Made by a program: the position numbers and the translations under genes | Source: Hydrogenophaga aromaticivorans | Lineage (GTDB): Bacteria > Pseudomonadota > Gammaproteobacteria > Burkholderiales > Burkholderiaceae_C | Assembly: GCF_013387465.1 (NCBI RefSeq) | Contig: NZ_VYGV01000015.1 | Span: 247,938-311,937 of the forward strand | Direction: 5' to 3' | Length of the DNA stretch: 64,000 nt | Shown: positions 39,435 to 47,774 of the stretch, one piece after another | Layout: the number at the start of each line of letters is the position of its first letter | Numbering within the stretch: position 1 is the first letter of the stretch | Notes under the pieces: generated by a model | Seen by the model: only the letters and a program-made list of their open reading frames with translations | What the model was told of the DNA's origin: nothing | Database searches by the model: none

Positions 39435-39518
39435 GGATGCCGTGGAACTGGCTTTGCCAGGCCACAGGCATCGCCCCCTTGAGGGGGTGACGCGCCGCAG
39501 GCGCGGCGCGAGGGTGGG
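39435..39518 (-). repeat. 3'-UTR hairpin repeat, copy 3 (after first imelysin gene)
   Basis: Starts about 9 nt after the stop at 39527. It contains GCGCCGCGCCTGCGGCGCG, CCCCCTCAAGGGGG and GGCCTGGCAAAGCCAG within GGATGCC/GGCATCC outer arms. Compensating changes in the arms (GATGCC instead of GGCACC, both sides) support real pairing. Confidence 0.87.
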
Positions 39519-39526
39519 CCGTTGAT

Positions 39527-40726
39527 TCAGGGTTCAACCAGCGTCAGCTTGGCGATGCCGACGGCGGAAGCGGACTCCACCAGCAGCTTGGACTGTTCGA
39601 CCAGGCTGGCGATGGTCTTCTCGACGGCCGGGCGGCCGGCCGAGCCCTTGAAGATGGCGCGGTCGAACGGCGCAGGAATGGCTTCGGCGCCACTCACCGA
39701 TCCAGCGATCTGGGCCGTGGTCTTCTCGGCCAGAGCCGGGTTTTTGGCGGCCACCAGGTCGCGCACGCCCGGCCCTTCCAGCTGGCTGCCGTCGCGCTTC
39801 TGGTACTGGCCCAGCCACACGTTCTGGATGCCCTTGGCGTTGGTCACCACGTCGCGGTGCGTGTTGTCGGAGAAGCAGGAGTGTTCGTCTTCCTGGTCCT
39901 GCGAGTTCAGCGCCACTTCCATGCGTTCGCCGGAAAGCTCACCGCGCGAGAGCGAACCCAGGCCGACGATGATCTTGCGCACCGATTCCTTGCCACCCTT
40001 CTCGAACCTGGCGCGGTAGTTCTTCGCGTTCGGCTCCCAGGCCTTGACCATGGCCGACAGGTCGTCGACCAGCAGCTCGGTGGCGGTGCTCAGGTACTGG
40101 GCGCGGCGCTCGGCGTTTTCGCCCTTGCCTTTCACGTAGTCTTCAAAAGAGCGCTGGCCCGGGCCGGCCTCGCTCACGTCCTGGCCCCAGAGCAGGAACT
40201 CGATGGCGTGCCAGCCGGCGCTGATGTTCTCTTCACCGCCGCGCTCGTTGGCCTTGGTCAGCGCGGCCTTGGTGATCTTGAACTTGGGGTTGTTGACCAT
40301 GCCGGCCTTGGGTTTGCCCGTCACGAAGTCCACATAGGCCTCGTCCAGCGGCCAGGCGTTGATCTGGCCTTCGGGGCCGTTGGCGTCGTCGATCGGGCCG
40401 CCGTAGAAACGGAAGGCCTCGGTCTGTCCGTAGAACTCGCGCGCGTCCAGCCAGGCCTTGCGCGCCTTGTTCAGGCCTTCGGCCGAAGGGGCGGCGATGA
40501 AGGCGGCGATGGTGGCCTGCAGGTCCTTGGCCGCGGCCAGGGTGTCGGCGTAGTTGGCGTGCACCAGCGCGGCGTAGTGCGTGGCCACCGCCTTGTGGTC
40601 CACCGCGGCTGCGGCGGCTGCGGCGGCCGTGGTGGCCATGGGCGTGGCGGCGTGGGCGGGCAGGCTGGCGAACAGCGTGCTGGCGGTCAGGGTGGCCATC
40701 GCCAGGGTCAGGGCTCGCAGTTGCAT
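39527..40726 (-). CDS. Imelysin-family iron-regulated protein (first copy)
   Basis: A 399-aa precursor with a signal peptide (ALTLAMATLTASTLFASLPA, cleaved near AHAA) and the imelysin GxHxxE motif, GWHAIE at residues 171-176, proposed to bind iron. The length and the CFSDNTHRD motif fit the IrpA/IcmP subfamily. A Fur box lies directly upstream. It leads the imelysin / di-heme / imelysin / DUF1513 gene set, although the repeat after its stop may reduce or process read-through. Confidence 0.93.
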   Translation of the reverse strand: MQLRALTLAMATLTASTLFASLPAHAATPMATTAAAAAAAAVDHKAVATHYAALVHANYADTLAAAKDLQATIAAFIAAPSAEGLNKARKAWLDAREFYGQTEAFRFYGGPIDDANGPEGQINAWPLDEAYVDFVTGKPKAGMVNNPKFKITKAALTKANERGGEENISAGWHAIEFLLWGQDVSEAGPGQRSFEDYVKGKGENAERRAQYLSTATELLVDDLSAMVKAWEPNAKNYRARFEKGGKESVRKIIVGLGSLSRGELSGERMEVALNSQDQEDEHSCFSDNTHRDVVTNAKGIQNVWLGQYQKRDGSQLEGPGVRDLVAAKNPALAEKTTAQIAGSVSGAEAIPAPFDRAIFKGSAGRPAVEKTIASLVEQSKLLVESASAVGIAKLTLVEP

Positions 40727-40746
40727 GAAAACTCCTTCGGTAAAGT

Positions 40747-40767
40747 TAATGAGAACGATTCTAGTTT
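40747..40767 (-). promoter_or_regulatory. Fur box upstream of the imelysin operon
   Basis: TAATGAGAACGATTCTAGTTT (minus strand AACTAGAATCGTTCTCATT) matches the Fur consensus and is 22-42 bp before the start at 40726. Confidence 0.78.
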
Positions 40768-40813
40768 AGTTTATTGCCCGAGTGGCGTCTCCCTGAAGTT
40801 GGCTTGATGCAAA

Positions 40814-41149
40814 TCAAGCGGATGGGGAAGTCGGCCCGGACAGACCCACCCCGGAAACCGGTGAAGGCCGGGCTTGCCAGGCGTTCAGGACGGCGGATGA
40901 CGGCCGGTAGCACGGGTGGCGCCCGTGTGTGCCGGCGGGCAGCAGCAAGCCGGCGTAGCTCAGTGTCTGCAGCATGCGGTACACGGTGCTGTAGGCCATC
41001 GGCACACCGCGCCGGGTCAGGCCGGCGTAGACCTCGGCGCCGGTGCTCGCCTGGTCACCGGCCAGGCAGAACTGGCTCAGCACCTCCAGGCGGCTGAAAG
41101 TCTGGCGCAGACCGGCGGCCTGCAGCGGGACCGCAAGGGGGTGGTGCAT
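40814..41149 (-). CDS. Fur-family DNA-binding domain protein, truncated form
   Basis: A 111-aa protein. Residues about 12-75 match the Fur winged helix (AGLRQTFSRLEVLSQF; AEVYAGLTRRGVPMAYSTVY). The Fur dimerisation and metal-binding domain (HHDH, CxxC motifs) is missing; the last 40 residues are Pro/Ser-rich without homology I can see. Only 87 bp separate it from the Fur box and the imelysin gene, so there is no room for a lost C-terminus downstream. Last gene of the TonB-receptor operon, 6 nt after DUF3325. It might compete with Fur or be a degraded regulator. Confidence 0.7.
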   Translation of the reverse strand: MHHPLAVPLQAAGLRQTFSRLEVLSQFCLAGDQASTGAEVYAGLTRRGVPMAYSTVYRMLQTLSYAGLLLPAGTHGRHPCYRPSSAVLNAWQARPSPVSGVGLSGPTSPSA

Positions 41150-41155
41150 GGGCCG

Positions 41156-41467
41156 TCAGCCGATGGCCAGCGCGCGCAGCCAGCGCGGCCGCCAGCTCAG
41201 GGTCAGGGCCACGGCCACCGCGCTGCCGGCCATCAGCATGATCCAGACCAGCGCGGCCATGGAGGGCCGGTCGGCCATCAGACAGGCCAGCAGCGAGAGC
41301 AGCAGCGCCAGCGCGCCCAGGCCGCGCAGCAGCTGGCGGGTGCGGGGGGCTTGTGAGGCCGGCCGGTGCATCACCTGGCCCCAGTGCACCTCCATCGCCA
41401 GGGCCAGCCAGGCCATGCCGCTCAGCGACAGCGCGGTGGCGGCGATCAGCCAGGACAGCTCAGACAT
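41156..41467 (-). CDS. DUF3325 small membrane protein
   Basis: A 103-aa protein with three hydrophobic helices (LSWLIAATALSLSGMAWLAL, LLRGLGALALLLSLLACLMA, MAALVWIMLMAGSAVAVALT), matching DUF3325. It is found with DUF3649 and PepSY-TM proteins next to siderophore receptors, as here, and probably forms part of a membrane complex for iron release or transport. It overlaps the PepSY gene by 8 bp. Confidence 0.83.
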   Translation of the reverse strand: MSELSWLIAATALSLSGMAWLALAMEVHWGQVMHRPASQAPRTRQLLRGLGALALLLSLLACLMADRPSMAALVWIMLMAGSAVAVALTLSWRPRWLRALAIG

Positions 41468-43178
41468 GGGCCACCTCCGCTGCGCTGTCGCTGCTGTTCG
41501 TATCCGCCTGGGCGGGCGTCGGGCACTGTGCTTGTTCGCGCCGGGTCAGCAGGCGCGCCACTGCGACGGCGATGCCGGCGCTGACCAGCAGACTCAGGTC
41601 CACACCCGCCACCGCCCAGTAGGTGTCGGTGAACACCGTCTTGACCAGGTGGTCGCCGGTGGTGAGCCCGTTGAGCAGCACCGCCGCCACCGCCAGCGCC
41701 GCGATGGTCCAGCACTGCTCGCGCCAGGCCGGGTTCAAGCGCGCCTGCGCCACCGGCGCGCTGCGCACGAAAGCGTGCAGCATCGCCAGCGCCCAGACGC
41801 CGAAGAAGGCGGTCATTTCCCAGTCGCCCTTGCCCGCCAGATCGGCCGGCAGCAGCCGGTTGGCCACCAGCATGCCGGTGGCGGCGATCACCATGCCAGT
41901 GACGGTGGTCACGGCCAGCGCGTCGGCCACCCGGCTACCCTGGCCACCGGTTTTGGCGTGCTGCCGCTTGCGTTTCTCGACGAAGAAGATGAAACCGGTC
42001 GCGATGCACACGCAGCCCAGCAGGCCGCCCAGCACATAGAGCCAGCGCAGCAGCCAGTGTTCGAAGTGCTGCAGGTGCAGGCCGGTCAGGAACTCGTTGA
42101 CCTCAGAGACGGGGCTGCGCGGCGGATCTTCAAACAGCAGCTCGCCGGTGCTGCCTTTGAAGTGGATGCCCTCGCCCACCAGGGCCACGCGGTCGCTGCC
42201 GGCGCGGTAGACGCTGACGTAGCTGTTGGTATCGCCCACGTGGTGCACCATGAGAAAACCCACTTCGCCGGCCATGTCGCGCCCGGCCCAGCGCTGCTTG
42301 GCCTGCGCCACCATGGCGTCCACCGAGGCCAGCGGCGCCGGCACACCGGCCGCCTGGTGCGGCAGCCCCGTTTCTGCGGCCTCCACCACCTCGTGCTGGT
42401 CGTGCAAGCCCTTGAGCTGGAACTGCGAGACCGGCAGGAAGTAGAAGGCACCGAAGATCACCAGGCCGGTGAAGGCGAAGAAGAAGTGGAACGGCAGCGC
42501 CACCACACCGGTCAGGTTGTGCAGGTCCAGCGCGCTGCGCTGGGTGTGCTTCTTCGGCCGGAAAGTGAAGAACTCGCGGAAGACCTTGCGGTGCATCACG
42601 ACGCCCGAGACCAGCGCGGCCAGCATCACCAGCGCGGCCAGGCCGACGATGAAGATGCCGAGGTTCATCCACGGCCAGTTCAGGCTGTAGTGCATGGGGT
42701 AGAACCACTCGCTGCCGATCTTGAGCTGGTCGGCGCGCACGGCGGCACCGCTGCGTGGATCGATAGTCGCGTTGCCGTGGATGTGGTTGTGGCCATCCGG
42801 GTCCTTGGCGAGCGGCACCTTGAAGCCCACGCCCATGCTCAGCACCGGGTCGCGGTGTGTGGTGTAGGCCCAGTATTCGTCGGCGGGCAGTTCGATCCGT
42901 GGCGTCAGCGGCCCCTTGGCCGGGTCGTGCAGCAGGGGCATGTTGGCCGCGTAGTCGGCTTCGTCGGGCTCGATCTTCTGCAGCGCCGGCAGCAGCACCT
43001 GGTCGAACGAGGGCATGGGCTGCGGGTCGAAGCGCGTGTCGGGCAACGCCCAGCGGTCGAACTCGCGGTCGAACACCGAGAGCGAGCCGAAGAAGAACAC
43101 CACGATGAGCACGAAGCCGATCACCAGGCCGAACCAGGTGTGCAGCCAGGTCATGGACTGGCGGAAGTTCTGGAACAT
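41460..43178 (-). CDS. PepSY-associated TM protein (iron-regulated membrane protein, PiuB/FegB-like)
   Basis: A 572-aa inner-membrane protein that starts HTWFGLVIGFVLIVVFFFGS after about 12 residues. It has a large periplasmic part with PepSY-type segments, and further TM helices near ALVMLAALVSGVVMHRKVF, VALPFHFFFAFTGLVIFGAF and the C-terminal LLVSAGIAVAVARLL. Members reduce ferri-siderophores or assist iron import in the inner membrane. AAAGGA precedes ATG 43178. It is flanked by DUF3649 and DUF3325 in the receptor operon. Confidence 0.88.
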   Translation of the reverse strand: MFQNFRQSMTWLHTWFGLVIGFVLIVVFFFGSLSVFDREFDRWALPDTRFDPQPMPSFDQVLLPALQKIEPDEADYAANMPLLHDPAKGPLTPRIELPADEYWAYTTHRDPVLSMGVGFKVPLAKDPDGHNHIHGNATIDPRSGAAVRADQLKIGSEWFYPMHYSLNWPWMNLGIFIVGLAALVMLAALVSGVVMHRKVFREFFTFRPKKHTQRSALDLHNLTGVVALPFHFFFAFTGLVIFGAFYFLPVSQFQLKGLHDQHEVVEAAETGLPHQAAGVPAPLASVDAMVAQAKQRWAGRDMAGEVGFLMVHHVGDTNSYVSVYRAGSDRVALVGEGIHFKGSTGELLFEDPPRSPVSEVNEFLTGLHLQHFEHWLLRWLYVLGGLLGCVCIATGFIFFVEKRKRQHAKTGGQGSRVADALAVTTVTGMVIAATGMLVANRLLPADLAGKGDWEMTAFFGVWALAMLHAFVRSAPVAQARLNPAWREQCWTIAALAVAAVLLNGLTTGDHLVKTVFTDTYWAVAGVDLSLLVSAGIAVAVARLLTRREQAQCPTPAQADTNSSDSAAEVAHV

Positions 43179-43189
43179 GGGATGTCCTT

Positions 43190-43489
43190 TCAGGCGAGGA
43201 TGGCGCGCTGGATGGCCCAGGCGGCGGTGAACAGCAGCGCTGCGCCGCCGGCCAGCACGGTCCACACGTGGAGCAGGCTGGTGGCTGTGAACGACCACAG
43301 GAACAGGCCGAGGAACAGCAGGAAGGCGAGCATGAGCACGCCCGTCTCGGCGTCGTGGTACTCGACGCCCAGGCCCACCAGCGCGGCGACGCCGGCGGCC
43401 GCGAAGCCCCAGGTGAAGGCGTAGCCGCCGAAGACGCCGGCGGCGACCCGGGCGGTGATGGCGGGCCAGCGCAGGGTGTGGTGTTTCAT
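43190..43489 (-). CDS. DUF3649 small membrane protein
   Basis: A 99-aa protein with three membrane helices (GYAFTWGFAAAGVAALVGLG, GVLMLAFLLFLGLFLWSFTA, LLHVWTVLAGGAALLFTAAW), typical of DUF3649, a family tied to siderophore-uptake loci. AGGAAC precedes ATG 43489. It lies 25 nt after the receptor and 11 nt before the PepSY gene, so the operon is continuous. Confidence 0.83.
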   Translation of the reverse strand: MKHHTLRWPAITARVAAGVFGGYAFTWGFAAAGVAALVGLGVEYHDAETGVLMLAFLLFLGLFLWSFTATSLLHVWTVLAGGAALLFTAAWAIQRAILA

Positions 43490-43514
43490 TCGGTGTTCCT
43501 CGCGTTCGCCACCC

Positions 43515-45626
43515 TCACAGCTGGTATTCCAGCGTGAGCGCCGCGGTGCGGGGCGCGCCGTAGATGGCACCGTACTGGACGGTCTTCAGGTACTTCTTGT
43601 CGAGCAGGTTGTTGACGTTCAGGCGCAAGGTGGCTGCCTTGGACAGTTCATAGGCCGCGAACGCATCGACCAGCACATGGGCATCCTGTCGTGCGCCGCC
43701 GTTCTTCGAAACGTCGGACTGCCAGCGCACACCCGAGCCCACCCGCAGCTGGGGCAGCGTCGCCACGCGTGTGTCGGCGCGCAGCTTCAGCGTGCGCCGT
43801 GGCACCCATTCGTAGATGTCCTTGCCATCCGGTCCCTTCAGGTTGAGCGTGGTGAATCCGATGGTGAGCCGGGTGTCCGCGCCGACGTGGCCGGTGGCCT
43901 CGATCTCGAAGCCCTTGGCCTTCACGTCCTTCGGTTCGAAGTAGTACTGCTGGGCCACGGCGTCGAAACCAGCCTGGGTGGCCAGGCCCTTTTGCTCGGC
44001 GGTGAAGACGGCGAAGGTGGTCAGCAGCTTGCGGTTCAACCATTCGGCCTTGACACCGACCTCGGCGTTGATGCCCTTCATCGGTGCCAGGAAGGCGCCG
44101 TTGACCATGCGCTGGTCCTGCGCCTGGAAGATGTCGGAGTACGAAGCGTAGGCCAGCGCGTCGGGCGTGATGTCGTAGGTCGCGCCGATGTAGGGACTGG
44201 CCTTTTGGGTCGTTTCGTTTTCGAGGTTGACGCCGCCACCGTAGATCGAGGTGCCGTCGCGCTGGAGGCTGATGGCGTTGACGCCGACGATGCCCTTGAG
44301 CTTGTCGGTCAGCGCCAGGCGGCTGGCGGCGTACAGGCGGGTGATGTTCTGGTCGCCTTCCGAGGCGACGGACTTCGCCCCCCAGGCAGGTTCGGCAAAC
44401 ACGTTGCCCGCATAGGGGAACGCTGGCAGCACCGGGAAGCTGTCGACGGCGTAAGCCTCGGTCAGGGTCTCCTGCCTGGAATGACTCAGCCCGAACACCG
44501 CATCGTGCTGTCGGTCGAAAGCGTTGAAGCGGCCTGTGAGGTTGACATCGAGGATGTCGCTGCTGGACTTGCTCTCGCTGCGGTACGGCCAGCCGATCAG
44601 GCCGGTGTTGTCGTCGTTGAGGTGGCCGGTGAACGAGTAGGCGTAGAAGAGCTTGGTGGCGCTGGAGCCTTCTGTGTGGTTGTAGCTGACCTTGGCTTCC
44701 CAGTCGGGGGACAGCATGTGTGCGTACTCCACGAAGGCGTTGTGCGTGCGGGTGTCCCAGCGCGTCCAGTCCTGTGCGGTCGAGGCCGACACGTCAAATT
44801 CGGCCAGCGTGCCATCGGCATAGGGCAGCGTCAGCGAGCCCCACATGGGCGAACGCTGCTGGGCATCCTGGTAGGTCAGGCCCAGGGTCAGCACGCCGTC
44901 GAGACCGATCTGCCCTTCGACGATGCCGGAGATGGCGGTGCGCTGGTTGCTCAGCCCACGCAGGTAGGAATCCTTGTCGTCCTGGGCCACCACCAGGCGG
45001 CCGGCCCACTGGCCATCCTGGGTCAGCACCTTGTTGTAGTCCAGGGCCGCGCGCTTGAGACCGTAGGACCCGACGGAGAACAGGGCCTCGCCGCCGTCCT
45101 TGTTGGTGGGCCGCTTGCGCACGTAGTTGATGGTGCCCGAGGCGTTGCCGACGCCGGTGAGCAGACCGTTGGCGCCGCGGATCAATTCGATCTTGTCGTA
45201 CAGGTAGGTGTCCTGCTGGCCGACGACGAGACCCCAGTCGTTGGTCATGCCCAGGCCGTCGATCTGGGTCAGCATGACCTCGAAGCCGCGTGCGTTGTAG
45301 TTTGTGCGGTTGGTCTCCCACTCTTCGACGTTGAGGCCGGTGCCGTAGCGCAGCGCGTCGTTGCTGTCGGTGGTGCCTAAGTCGCGCAAGGTTTCCTTGT
45401 CGATCGTGCTGATCGATTGCGGCGTGTCCTTGACTTCCATGGGCAGGTTGGTGGCGCCTTTGGAGACGCGGTTTTCGCGCTTGGTCTTGATCACGACGGT
45501 GGCCAGTTCCGGCGCCTCCGCGGCAGCGGTGGTCGTGGATTGGGCATGGGCCGGGAGGGTGATGAGGCCGCTGGCGAGCAGGGCTGCGGCAAGGCCGACG
45601 GGGTGGTGGTGGAGTATTTGGATCAT
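43515..45626 (-). CDS. TonB-dependent siderophore receptor
   Basis: An outer-membrane receptor of about 703 aa. A signal peptide (GLAAALLASGLITLPAHAQS) is followed by a plug domain with KDTPQSISTIDKETLRDLG, typical of the ferri-siderophore FhuA/FpvA/FoxA group, and a 22-strand barrel that ends TAALTLEYQL with a terminal aromatic/hydrophobic pattern. TonB-box-like residues are near ATVVIKT. ATG 45626 is chosen; GTG 45641 would add five residues. Two Fur boxes lie upstream. The siderophore (hydroxamate, catecholate or other) cannot be decided. Confidence 0.93.
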   Translation of the reverse strand: MIQILHHHPVGLAAALLASGLITLPAHAQSTTTAAAEAPELATVVIKTKRENRVSKGATNLPMEVKDTPQSISTIDKETLRDLGTTDSNDALRYGTGLNVEEWETNRTNYNARGFEVMLTQIDGLGMTNDWGLVVGQQDTYLYDKIELIRGANGLLTGVGNASGTINYVRKRPTNKDGGEALFSVGSYGLKRAALDYNKVLTQDGQWAGRLVVAQDDKDSYLRGLSNQRTAISGIVEGQIGLDGVLTLGLTYQDAQQRSPMWGSLTLPYADGTLAEFDVSASTAQDWTRWDTRTHNAFVEYAHMLSPDWEAKVSYNHTEGSSATKLFYAYSFTGHLNDDNTGLIGWPYRSESKSSSDILDVNLTGRFNAFDRQHDAVFGLSHSRQETLTEAYAVDSFPVLPAFPYAGNVFAEPAWGAKSVASEGDQNITRLYAASRLALTDKLKGIVGVNAISLQRDGTSIYGGGVNLENETTQKASPYIGATYDITPDALAYASYSDIFQAQDQRMVNGAFLAPMKGINAEVGVKAEWLNRKLLTTFAVFTAEQKGLATQAGFDAVAQQYYFEPKDVKAKGFEIEATGHVGADTRLTIGFTTLNLKGPDGKDIYEWVPRRTLKLRADTRVATLPQLRVGSGVRWQSDVSKNGGARQDAHVLVDAFAAYELSKAATLRLNVNNLLDKKYLKTVQYGAIYGAPRTAALTLEYQL

Positions 45627-45751
45627 CACAAGAGACAGCACGTGTCTTCACTGGAAAGGAAGGGTTTGGCTGGCTCTTGACGGCAGGTAGGCAACAGAAC
45701 GCCCCGTCGGGACGGGGCGCGCGCTGGGCCGGTCAATGGCGGGCTGGAGTC

Positions 45752-45772
45752 AAATGATAACAATTATCAATA
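45752..45772 (-). promoter_or_regulatory. Fur box upstream of the TonB receptor
   Basis: AAATGATAACAATTATCAAT, a near-perfect palindromic Fur box about 125 bp before the receptor start. Apart from this, its partner at 45912 and A/T-rich promoter-like DNA, I see nothing else in the 349-bp divergent gap. Confidence 0.82.
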
Positions 45773-45911
45773 AGATTGTGAACACATTTTTGTTCTGTCG
45801 ATCCGCTCCATCCTGCCGGATGCGATCCGAATTTCCAGAGTGTTTGAAAGCGGTTTGTTGACCTTTATCAAGCAGAACACGCCAAAGCCGTTCATCGATA
45901 TCTTGCGTTTT

Positions 45912-45932
45912 AAATAAGAATAGTTATCATTT
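45912..45932 (+). promoter_or_regulatory. Fur box upstream of the DUF2325 gene pair
   Basis: AAATAAGAATAGTTATCATTT matches Fur consensus and is 44 bp before ATG 45976. Each divergent transcript has its own box. Confidence 0.78.
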
Positions 45933-45975
45933 AAAAACTGGCGATCGGCCAGTGATGCACTTCCAGGGGGTTCTC

Positions 45976-46467
45976 ATGTCACAGCCATCCGTTGATACCG
46001 GCCAGAGTGGGTATTTCGTTCCGCTCGCGGCCATGCCGGGCTGGACGCAGGCCATGCAACAGGCGTCGAGAGCCCATCGTCTGGGCCAGGTTTTTCAGGC
46101 GATGGGCTTCTACCACGAGGCACTGGGCCTCGCGCGGGACCAGCTGGAAGCGGGGCGCACCGACAGCGAGGACGCCTGCCTGGCGGCGCTGGTGAGCAGC
46201 AGCCTGTGTCTGTCGGGGCTGCAGCTGGAGCTGGGCTGCCGTTCGCAGGCCGCGGCGGCGATCGCCGACGCACACACCACGCTGGTGCGGCTGATCCTGG
46301 GCCAGCCGGGCGCCAGCGCCTGGCGCAAGGCCGCCGTCTGGCACAGCCGCGACACACACGATGCCCTGGTGAACCACTGGCAGGCGCACGGGCCCGATCC
46401 CGTGATCGAGCGGGCCTTGCGCGCGGGCTGCCTGGTGATGAACGCCGCCGCGGGCCCGGTTCACTGA
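45976..46467 (+). CDS. Unknown helical protein, Fur-box operon, upstream of DUF2325 gene
   Basis: A 163-aa protein, almost all helix (HRLGQVFQAMGFYHEALGLA suggests a TPR-like repeat), with no signal peptide. I do not recognise a named family. AGGGGG stands before ATG 45976 and a Fur box is 44 bp upstream. It is followed 8 nt later by the DUF2325 gene, so both are likely induced by iron limitation with the receptor on the other strand. The arrangement echoes the small-protein operon at 33.9-35.6 kb. Confidence 0.75.
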   Translation: MSQPSVDTGQSGYFVPLAAMPGWTQAMQQASRAHRLGQVFQAMGFYHEALGLARDQLEAGRTDSEDACLAALVSSSLCLSGLQLELGCRSQAAAAIADAHTTLVRLILGQPGASAWRKAAVWHSRDTHDALVNHWQAHGPDPVIERALRAGCLVMNAAAGPVH

Positions 46468-46475
46468 AGCGCGCC

Positions 46476-47759
46476 ATGTGCCTGAACCGCAAGCCCCCCT
46501 CGGAAACCGGGTTCCTGGGCGATCTCGTGAGCCGCTATGCCCTGCCAGCCGGCGGGCAGGCGCCGTCAGGGCGTGAAACCACAGGGCCCGAGCGGCGAAG
46601 TTCCGCGCGGCGCAAGCTGTGGGAACTCGGCAACCACGCGGCCTGCCCGGTCACGGGCGTGTGCCTGCGCCTGCCCGAGTTGCACAAACTGGCGCGAAAG
46701 GCCGGCCTGGCCCTGGAGGGCTGCACGGAATACGAGATGCACATCGCCCTGGTGAGCGAATGCCGCCGGCGCACGCCGCTGGCCGAGATGGTGCAGCGCG
46801 AGCTGGACCAGCGCCACGGGCTGTGTGTCCGACAGTCGTTGCGGCTGAAGTCCCCCGAAGCGCTGGCCCGGTGGTGGGACCAGAGTTGCATGGGCATGGA
46901 TTGGGCGGGTGTGTTCTGGGCAGTGCTGACGCATGCGCGCTGCACCCCCGAACTCGAATTTGCCGTGCTGGGCCAGGTGCACATGCTGCAGCACCAGGTG
47001 GGCATGGCCGCGCGGGTGGACCAGACCCGCCTGCAGTCGCTGGTGCAGGAGAACCAGAAGCTGGGCGACGCGCTGCTGCTCGTGCAGCAGCGGCTGCAGA
47101 CCACGGTGCAGGAGCAGGCGCAACGCAACGCCTTGCACGAGGCCGAACACATGCGCCTGCGCGCCGAATGCATCCGCGCTGAGACCGCTCAGGAGCAGGC
47201 GCTGGCGCAACTGGCCGATCTGAAGCGGCACAGCCCGGACCTGCCGCTGCGGCAGCGACTGGTCGAAGACAACCGGCAACTGCTGGAACACAACCAGCAA
47301 CTGCGCCGGGCGCTGAATCAGGCGAGTCTGTCGGCGGCGCAGCCGGTGCCGGCCTGCTCTGTGGAGCCTGCACGGGACACCCGCCAGGCGCTTCAGGACG
47401 AAGGCCTGTCCATGCTCGACCGCGCCGTGTTGTGTGTGGGCGGGCGCACGCGGGTGATCCCCGTCTACCGGGAGCTGATCGAAGACAAGGGCGCGCGTTT
47501 TCTGCACCACGACGGCGGTGAGGAGGACAAGGCCGGGCAGCTGGGGCCGATGCTGCAGTCGGCCGATCTGGTGATCTGCCAGGTGGGCTGCATCAGCCAC
47601 AACGCTTACTGGCGCGTGAAGGAACACTGCAAGCGCCACGGCAAGCCCTGCCTGTTCGTGGAAACGCCCAGCCGCTCGGCGCTGGAGCGGGTGCTCTGTG
47701 GCTACAGCGAGCCGGTGCGGGCCGTGCCGCGCAACGTTCAGACGGACCCGGCGGTCTGA
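46476..47759 (+). CDS. DUF2325-domain protein
   Basis: A 427-aa protein. The N-terminal part contains Cys (HAACPVTGVCLRLPELHKLA), the middle (about residues 175-290) is a long Gln-rich coiled coil (ARVDQTRLQSLVQENQKLGD and onward), and the C-terminal 110 residues are DUF2325 (VLCVGGRTRVIPVYRELIED, LVICQVGCISHNAYWRVKEH, CKRHGKPCLFVET). DUF2325 has no established function; conserved Cys/His suggest metal or redox chemistry. It is cytoplasmic and probably Fur-regulated together with the preceding gene. Confidence 0.85.
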   Translation: MCLNRKPPSETGFLGDLVSRYALPAGGQAPSGRETTGPERRSSARRKLWELGNHAACPVTGVCLRLPELHKLARKAGLALEGCTEYEMHIALVSECRRRTPLAEMVQRELDQRHGLCVRQSLRLKSPEALARWWDQSCMGMDWAGVFWAVLTHARCTPELEFAVLGQVHMLQHQVGMAARVDQTRLQSLVQENQKLGDALLLVQQRLQTTVQEQAQRNALHEAEHMRLRAECIRAETAQEQALAQLADLKRHSPDLPLRQRLVEDNRQLLEHNQQLRRALNQASLSAAQPVPACSVEPARDTRQALQDEGLSMLDRAVLCVGGRTRVIPVYRELIEDKGARFLHHDGGEEDKAGQLGPMLQSADLVICQVGCISHNAYWRVKEHCKRHGKPCLFVETPSRSALERVLCGYSEPVRAVPRNVQTDPAV

Positions 47760-47774
47760 GGGCGCGCGCGGACC

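Noticed and set aside
40727-40813. A lost Fur C-terminal domain downstream of the short Fur-like gene
   Set aside because: Only 87 bp are available and they hold the imelysin promoter and Fur box, with no Fur-like residues in any frame.
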